Made by a program: the position numbers and the translations under genes | Notes under the pieces: generated by a model | Databases searched by the model: none | What the model was told of the DNA's origin: nothing | What the model saw: only the letters and a program-made list of their open reading frames with translations | Shown here: positions 51,301 through 60,300 of the stretch, piece after piece | How the letters are laid out: the number at the start of each line of letters is the position of its first letter | How positions within the stretch are numbered: the stretch's first letter is position 1 | Assembly: GCF_950023065.1 (NCBI RefSeq) | Contig: NC_088679.1 | Span: 78,988,001 to 79,052,000, forward strand | DNA from: Planococcus citri | Lineage: Eukaryota > Arthropoda > Insecta > Hemiptera > Pseudococcidae | Direction: 5' to 3' | Length of the DNA stretch: 64,000 nucleotides

Positions 51301-54300
51301 GAAACTTCCAAGAGAACTTGAACGGCGCAATTTCAACATTTTTATTCGAAACGTTCAACTAAAAAACTGGATTGTAATAAGGTTATTGAAAAATTAGGTA
51401 CATAAAACCACTCAAAAGTGAAAATAGCATCAAAATGACTAAAAATTGGCAAAAAGTAATCAAATTTCAGTGAATTTTGTCAAATCTACTAATACGTGTT
51501 CAAGTGATGGAGTAAACAACTTTTCCCACCAAGAAAATAGTATAAATACTCTGGAAATTCAATAGAAAAATCACTTCTCTGACCAGCTTCGATGGAGAAC
51601 AGTCTACTTGAGCTATCGCCAACTGACTGCAATCCACAAGTTACCCATACGAGAAGTACTAATAGTAGTAGTTGTGGTGAAGAAGATATGGAAATTCAAT
51701 AGAAAAATCACTTCTCTGACCAGCTTCGATGGAGAACAGTCTACTTGAGCTATCGCCAACTGACTGCAATCCACAAGTTACCCATACGAGAAGTACTAAT
51801 AGTAGTAGTTGTGGTGAAGAAGATAATCTTCTTGTCGATTACGCGATTATAAGTGAAAACGATGTTCCAAGACCTGAGTGCCGAAGAACAGAAGATGCTC
51901 AACGAAGCGATAACGCCGAGGAGACCGTCTGGAGAACCGGAGAATCTGCTAGCATCGGAGGAGATGTGGGCAGAGGGTTTGGTAACGCCACCGAACTCAC
52001 CAGCGTCAGTGAAATCCCACGTCAGCGACACGGAGGAGGACGAGGTGCCGGAAATTCAGTTACCAATGAATACGAGCATTATGGAAGCTTTCGAAGACGA
52101 AGAAAATATTCGAAAACGAGGTTTGGCGGAAAGGTGCGCAGAACCACGAAAAGTACCAGAGGAGGTCACCACCAGCGAACCGACACCCTCAACCAGTGGC
52201 TACGAACCACCACCGAAGAAGAAGACACCCCCGCCACCGATGAATCTGATAGTACTACTCAAGAGGGTGGACGATCAAATACCGACGACAACGACCCCAG
52301 CAGACCCACCAATACAATCCCAACAACAACCGACAACCTCCCAACAACTGCCAGCAGCCGAAACGACGAAAGAAGAACCGGGAATCTGTCTGATAGATAT
52401 ATTCAACGAGATACCCAAAGATCAACAGCACATGAGTTACTGGATCTGCCCGAAAGTACTGGAACTGACAATCGCGGGGATCAAACTCAAATGGCCTGGC
52501 AATGCGACGGCAGCTACTACTGCATTACGATTACAAACGCTAGCGAACGTTATGAAACAGGGAAGACAACAGATACGACATGGTACGCCCCAACGGCTAT
52601 ACTTGACAAGTTACATCGAGTGGATCAGAAGCAATGTTGGATTCACGACGTTGTTTCAACCACTCCAGGCCATTTGAGTTTGATCCCCGCGATCGTCAGT
52701 TCCAGTACTTTCGGGCAGATCCAGTAACTCATGTGTTGTTGATCTTTGGGTATCTCGTTGAATATATCTATCAGACAGATTCCCGGTTCTTCTTTCGTCG
52801 TTTCGGCTGCTGGCAGTTGTTGGGAGGTTGTCGGTTGTTGTTGGGATTGTATTGGTGGGTCTGCTGGGGTCGTTGTCGTCGGTATTTGATCGTCCACCCT
52901 CTTGAGTAGTACTATCGGATTCATCGGTGGCGGGGGTGTCTTCTTCTTCGGTGGTGGTTCGTAGCCACTGGTTGATGGTGTTGGTTCGCTGGTGGTGACC
53001 TCCTCTGGTACTTTTCGTGGTTCTGCGCACCTTTCCGCCAAACCTCGTTTTCGAATATTTTCTTCGTCTTCGAAAGCTTCCATAATGCTCGTATTCATTG
53101 GTAACTGAATTTCCGGCACCTCGTCCTCCTCCGTGTCGCTGACGTGGGATTTCACTGACGCTGGTGAGTTCGGTGGCGTTACCAAACCCTCTGCCCACAT
53201 CTCCTCCGATGCTAGCAGATTCTCCGGTTCTCCAGACGGTCTCCTCGGCGTTATCGCTTCGTTGAGCATCTTCTGTTCTTCGGCACTCAGGTCTTGGAAC
53301 ATCGTTTTCACTTATAATCGCGTAATCGACAAGAAGATTATCTTCTTCACCACAACTACTACTATTAGTACTTCTCGTATGGGTAACTTGTGGATTGCAG
53401 TCAGTTGGCGATAGCTCAAGTAGACTGTTCTCCATCGAAGCTGGTCAGAGAAGTGATTTTTCTATTGAATTTCCAGAGTATTTATACTATTTTCTTGGTG
53501 GGAAAAGTTGTTTACTCCTTCCAAATTACTTGGCACAAGTGCATTCTCATTTGCATTTATTATTATTATGCAACTCAATACTTGTTTGATAGAAAATTAT
53601 ATAATTTTTCCATCCATCCAACACCTCTGGTAGTTTTCCATTGCACACGCTATGCAATTTCAACCTTGATAAAGTTTTCCATCCAACCAACTGTATACAA
53701 GGTGGTTTTAAATTTCCAACCATCCAACATAGTATATAAGGTTGTTAAAAGTCTAATTCTGATCCATCATACCAACATGCACAACTTTCATTTTTTTGGC
53801 GGTTTGCCAATTTCTTGCAAATGTCATATTGTTGTTGTTAGTGTTAACCTTAGTCATTTCCATTCATTCCCCCTCTCCTCCATGCAATTTCATTTTTTTG
53901 GCAATGTTCCAATTGCGTTTTTCTCATCTCCTATGTGTGTTGGGTGGTTGGTTCTTTTACATACTTTTGTTGCTTATTATTAGCTGTCTAATGACTGGTA
54001 GTATGACCCCCCCCCCCTCTCAACTTTTTTGGCCATATTCCAAATGTCTGTATCTTCTCTCCTAATTATGCTGTGTGGTTGGTTCTTTCACCATTATGTT
54101 CAGTTTTTTGCGCCGAATTTTTCTGTGGAACAATCTGTTGAAAACACTTTCGAAAAATACCGAAAAAAAATCTTAGTGAAATTTGCCAAAAATGCTTAAA
54201 AAAATTATAAAAACTTGTTAAAATTAAGGAAAGATACTAAAAAAAATAAAAATATGTAGGATCTAAAAATTTGCAAAAAAATGACCAAATTTTAAGGAAA

Positions 54301-57300
54301 TTTTCGGAAAATGCACAAAAAGCGTGAAACGTGCGATGAAGTTATGTAAAAAACTACAAAAAAAGATGGAAGTTCAACTGTTGATTTTTCCAAAAAATAA
54401 AAATGCACAAAAAAATGGTAATAACGTGTTAAAATAATTATAAAAACACTCAAAAAAGTATTAAAATCATCGAAAATCATCAAAAAATAATGAAATATCA
54501 GTGATTGCCCGAAAGTGCTCGAAAAAGTGATGAAATCGTATTTATACTTTTAAAAAAAATGTAAAAATTTTCAAAATATCCAGAAATCAATAAAATTTAT
54601 AGTAGGTTTAAATTTGTCAAAAATGCATGAAAAAGTGTTGCAAAAATGGTAAAAAATTATACAAAAACATTCAAAGTAGCATCATGATCAAAACCATCTA
54701 CAATAATTGTCAGAAGATGTTGAAATTTCAGTAAAATTTGCCAAAAATGTTTGAAAAGGCGTTCAAAACGAGTTTAAATGATATAAAAACACTCAAAACA
54801 GTAGGAAAATCACTATTAATAGGCAAAAAAAAGTGAAATCTTGACGAAATTTGCCAAAAACCGACGAATAAATGCTAAAATTGTCTATTTTTGCGAAAAA
54901 ATTGCTCAAAATTTCTTCTTCATCCTTAAATCGACGCTCCGAATTAATTGCGATCATTTTCAAGCCGATCTGGAGCCTCCAGCAAAGCTTGATTTTTCTC
55001 CAACGATTTCGAGGAAGTTTTGAGTGATTTGTTGCAAAAAATAAATTGACGATTTTGGGGTGTTTTTAAAATGTGAGATTTTCAACTTGTAAAAAAATAA
55101 GTACACTTTTCAATCCATCAAGTAATGAGAACCCATAAGGGCAGCTTTCAATAAAATACCAGCTGCCCAAACAAAAATCTGAGGGTTTTAACGTCTGCAA
55201 TCTGCAGATTACCAGCCATTCTTAAATACACGATATTTCAGAACTTTTTTGGGTGAGGGGGGGGGGCTTCGCATCCAACAGTTCTGTTTTTTGTATCTAC
55301 TTACATATTTCAAAATTCTAGCAAAAATTGGAAAAATCATTTTAAAGCAATGAATAAAAATTGAAATGTATGATTTTTTTTTCGAATTTCTCATTTCTGT
55401 GTCAAAATTCTTCCTAATAGACTTTTCTTCGAGAAAAAACCTTTTCTGGCCTCCCAGCTAGGTCCTCTTGATGTTCTCCTTTCCCCAAGATATAGAAAAA
55501 AATACAAAAATATACTCGTAAAATACATCGAAATAAGGTACGTAATGAAAGTGGGTTTTTTATTTGAAATTTCCATTTTTGTGTTAGAACTCTTTTATTT
55601 TCTTTGTTTCTTAATTTTTCCTAGAAAAAACCTCTCTCACCCCAACGATAGAGGGAGATGGGGATCTATATTTAAATATCAATGAACCCATATTGTTTGC
55701 GTTGTCGAAGGTAATTTTTTCTGTAAAATATTTAGTCCGGCATATAACAATAGAAGTAATTGCACGCCCCCCCCCCCGATACTCCGGGACAACTTTTTTC
55801 GTAAAGGGGACATCCTAAGGAACATTTTAAAGCAAACTTGCCCAAAAAAAAGTTGGCCTTACTTACAAAATGGCGGCCATTTTGATTGACAGGTCAGCCG
55901 AAATCGCAGATTTTGCGTTTCAACATAGGACTTGCACGAAATTTTTCAAACCTTACAAAGGTAGATCGAAAGATCAAGCAAAAATTTATCACCTGTCAAA
56001 ATTTCAAGTGCTAAAGTGCGTTTTTCGATTTTTGGTGAATTTTTGAAAATCCAATTTAGGGTAAGTAAATGTGCCTAAGTTTGCGCGCTTCCTAAGATTG
56101 CGCAGTAACGATTTCTCAGAACCAGTGAGAGTTACAACATTTGATACCGCCTTTACTTGAAAGAAGAATCAAAATGACCATACTTCACGATTTTTGGTGA
56201 TGGTAGCACCAAGTGTCGCAAACTGACAAGCGAAAAACTTTTTTTTCAAATTTTTTTATAACTTTTCCAATAAAAGTGGCACGAGACAATTTTTATGGAA
56301 ATAGCAGTAGAAATCCAAATAAGCTATTTTTAGATTCGTCATAGTCTGGGGATTATAACAAGCACATATTTTAAGTGTTTTCTGCTTTAATTAGGTTTCA
56401 ATTTTTCAATTTTTCAAAAAAACACCCCTGTGCCTAAGATTGCGATTTTTATTTTTTGCTACTTATCTAGACTAATAATGATACTTTTCGAAATTTTCAT
56501 TGAGAATTCAATTCATTTGAATGAAATGACACCTTATATATGTATATCGAGTTTACTCCTTGTCAAATGCTAGGGAGAAATGGGTGTAATGCTGGAAATA
56601 CCAGATATGAGCGCATTTTCAGAGTGGTTCACTCAGAAGTTTCAAATGCACGTTTGTGGGAGACATTTTGTTTGCTTTTATCATTAATTAAACAATATTG
56701 ACGAATTTCTATGTTTTTCACTGGTGCACAATCTTGGGAAGGTGAATGCGCAATCTTAGGAAGGCATATGCCTAAGTTTGCGCATTTGACTTTTTTTGGT
56801 TTTTGGTCAAAATATCAAAAACTAAATCGATTAAAAATTTTATTTCTGGCGCAAATCATAGCCAAATGTTTGAGGAACCTTCTGTACAAATTTCAATATT
56901 CTAGCTCCTTTTCATAAAAAGTAGTGACTGTTTAAAAATTAGGTGCGCAAACTTAGGCACATTTACCCTATGTAGACCAAAAATGAGGGAAAAAATCATA
57001 ATCTTACCAAATTGACCAAGAAAGCTGAAATTTGGTATATACCCTATTTTTGACATGCCAAATCGATTGGAAACGGTTTCAACCCGTTTTGAGCTGTTCT
57101 GGAGCCTCCAGCAGATTTTTGAAACCCGAAATTCTCACAAAATTCCATCAAATTGTAGTTGTAAAGCTGAAATTTATTCTAAAAACTAATTTCAATACGC
57201 TACGAAGTACTGTAGGTGAAGTTCAAGTCGTTTTGGAGCCTCAAGCGACTTTTTGAAAATTCCTGAAGCATCCAGCAGATTTTTGAAACTTTGAATTTTC

Positions 57301-60300
57301 ACAAAATTTTATCAAATGGAGATGGAAATATGAAATTTACTCTACTTTCCAATTTTAACACCCTCTGAAGACAACTTCAAATGGGTTCAAGTCACTTTAG
57401 AGCCTCTAGCGACTTTTTTGAAAATTACTAGAGCCTCCAGTAGATTTTTGAAACTTGAAATTTCCCCAATATTTCATCAAACTGAGATTGAGAGTCGAAA
57501 TTCATTCTGCATAAGCTAATTTCAATACGCTAAGAAGTGGACTGCTGGTGGATTTCAAGTCGTTTTGGAGCCTCCAGCGACTTTTTTGAAAATTCCTGAA
57601 GCCTCCAGCAGATTTTTGAAGCTTTGAATTTTCACAAAATTTTATCAATAATGGAGATGGAAATATGAAAAGAAAATTTCAATTTCCCAAAAAAACTCCA
57701 TACAACCTTTCAAAAAGTCGCTGGAGGCTGCAAAACGACTTGAAATCCACCAGCAGTCCACTTCGTAGCGTATTGAAATTAGTTTGCAGAATAAATTTCG
57801 ACTTTCCATCTCCATTTGATGAAATTTTGTGAAAATTCAAAATTTCAAAAATCTGCTGGATGCTGCAGGAATTTTCAAAAAGTCGCTAGCGTATTGAAAT
57901 TAGTTTTTAGAATAAATTTCAGCTTTACGACTCCAATTTGATGGAATTTTGTGAGAATTTCGAGTTTCAAAAATCTGCTGGAGGCTCCATAACTGCTCAA
58001 AACGGGTTGAAACAGTTTCCAATCGATTTGGCATGTCGAAAATAGGGTATATCCCAAATTTCAGCTTTTTTGGTCAATTTGGTAAAATTTTGATTTTTCC
58101 CCTCATTTTTGGCCTAAATTTTAATTTCAAAAATTCACCAAAAATCAATAAAGGCACATTATTAGCAATTGAAATTCTGGCAGGAGATAAATTTTTACTT
58201 GATCTTTCGATCTACTTTTGTAAGGTTTGAAAAATTTCGTGCAAGTCCTATGTTGAAACGCAAAATCTGCGATTTCGGCTGACCTGTCAATCAAAATGGC
58301 CGCCATTTTGTAAGTAAGGTCAACTTTTTTTTGGGCAAGTCTGCTTTGAAATGTTCCTTAGGATGTCCAATTTAAGAAAACAGTTGTCCCGCAGAATCGA
58401 GGGGGGGTGCAATTACTCCTATTTTCATATGCCGGACTAATCATTTAGAAAAATTTGGCTCAAAAGTAATACATTTTTAATAAAAACTGACCACTTTATT
58501 TTATTTTGATTTTTTCGATTTTTTTCAATTTGGGGGCTTTATTCTAGGAGGTCAAAATAGCTTGTAAACCGAGGAGGGAGGACGCAGAAATCAGAAATGG
58601 CAAATTTTTGGATAAATAGAATTTTTTATTGATTTATTTTTCCTGACTTTGGGCTTTGTGACAAATCCTAATTTCAAGTTGGAGGGCTAAAATTTTCAAG
58701 GGATTGAAAAAAGTTCAGATTAATACCTTTGTAAATGGGGGAGGGGGGTGGTGGGAGTAAAAAAAAAGTTCATTAAGAGCCACCCCTCATAAAAGCCTTG
58801 TGGCACGTTGAGGAGGTGAGGGTGTGTCTCACAATGTTGTATCCCCACATTTACCAATAAAAATAATTTTTTGAAAAAAAGAGGATTTTTCATCATGTCT
58901 TTTAGTTATACCTATATTAGTACGTATTTAGCATTTGTGTCGAAACTTTCTAACCTGTATTCGTTGATTTTTTTCTGTTTCAGTAACGCAATCTACAATG
59001 TGAGCGCTACGGATCTTTCTTTACACCAAGTAAGAGAAATTTTTTTTCGAAGGAGTTTGTAATAATTGAAAAATTTACGCATTAAAACAATATTGTTAAA
59101 TTCGATGTGTTTCAGGTATTGGAATGGTATTCGGAGCAAGATCCTATCAATATGTGTATCCTGAAGGGTAAAAATGAGGTATGGATCTGTTGCATTTTTG
59201 TTCACATATTTGAATATTATGTATGAATTAGTCGACCTTGCTAGTAATGAAACCTCCGGATTAGCGCTGTAGCATTAATTTTGGCATTTTAATTATAATT
59301 ATCTACCAGTTTGGCACTGGAGTGGCAAAAAATTTAGTGTGTGAGAAAAATTTCAACGAATTGTCAATACGTATACGCTGTCAGGCGATTGGCCTAGATA
59401 ATTGCCAGCTTGCGCTAATCCAACTATAAACTATTCTACTCGTATACTCCGAGTATTTGAAATGGTCCATTAACCGAGTGCTATTTTTCAATTTGCAGGA
59501 AAATTGTCAGAATTACATTAGAATCGTTGCGAGAACAGTATCCGGGAGATTACTAGTCTGCGGTACGAACTCATTTAAACCTCTATGTCGCGAATACGCT
59601 ATTCAGGTACGCGAAACCTACTTTTAAAATTTTATTTCAATCGAAACACGACGAAAAAAAAAATTCAATTTTAAAATATAATCGCATTCGCAGGTCGGAT
59701 CTTATACGAACATGTTGGAAAAATCTGGTCAAGCTATTTGCCCGTACGATCCTAGACATAACAGTACCTTCATCTATGTCGGTGAGTCATGATTTATATA
59801 CTAATACTCGTATTTTAAATTTACTGCATCAATCACGTACGACGAATAAAAATTTCTGACTGGTAAATTTCATCCGATATAGATAACGAATTATACGCTG
59901 GCACGGTGGCCGATTTCGCTGGTACGGATCCGATCATCTATCGCGAACCGTTACAAACCGAGCAGTACGATTCGATGAGCTTGAACGGTACACCGATGAC
60001 TTTTTTCTCGCCGAGATTACCTCGTAGACTAGTATTGAAATTTAAACGCTAATTCGTGTTTTGTTATTTTACAGCTCCTAATTTCGTGAACGCTCTGACG
60101 TTGGGTGATTTCGTTTATTTCTTCTTTCGAGAAACCGCCGTCGAATACATCAACTGTGGAAAGGTTAGTTCTTCGCTATTTTGCGGCTACCCTGCCCATG
60201 CTCAGCTGCCTTACGCTTTGTGCGAACTGTAAATGACTACACAGAGTGGTTTAAATTAACGAGTAAATCATCGTTTCAGGCGGTATTTTCTAGAGTAGCT

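Larger units (their letters stand above)
51509..53518. mobile_element. Near-perfect 2 kb palindrome with overlapping frames; candidate viral snap-back insertion
   Basis: The left arm (51509-52499, 991 bases) and right arm (52665-53518, 854 bases) are reverse complements around a 165-base unique centre (52500-52664). The length difference is exactly one 137-base tandem duplication in the left arm (51553-51689, 51690-51826). Beyond that, five single-base differences were found and no gaps. Each outer end carries TATAAA about 45 bases from the first ATG of the undisturbed arm. Each arm holds two long overlapping open frames. No terminal hairpin, target duplication or transposase is visible. High identity implies a young insertion. 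Origin in a small linear DNA virus is an inference from layout; a foldback transposon is the main alternative. Confidence 0.8.

Noticed and set aside
51729..52677. Paramyxovirus or rhabdovirus phosphoprotein-type gene with overlapping frames
   Set aside because: The acidic disordered frame resembles such proteins only in style; a TATA box and the snap-back shape fit a DNA virus better, and no specific motif supports an RNA virus.
52665..52727. C-terminal 21 residues of the 332-residue plus-strand frame A
   Set aside because: They are antisense of the right palindrome arm and so a product of the inversion, not part of the parent protein.
53390..53983. 197-codon open frame on the plus strand
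   Set aside because: Starts inside the palindrome in antisense to both frames and continues into repeat-rich intron; no domain, biased composition.
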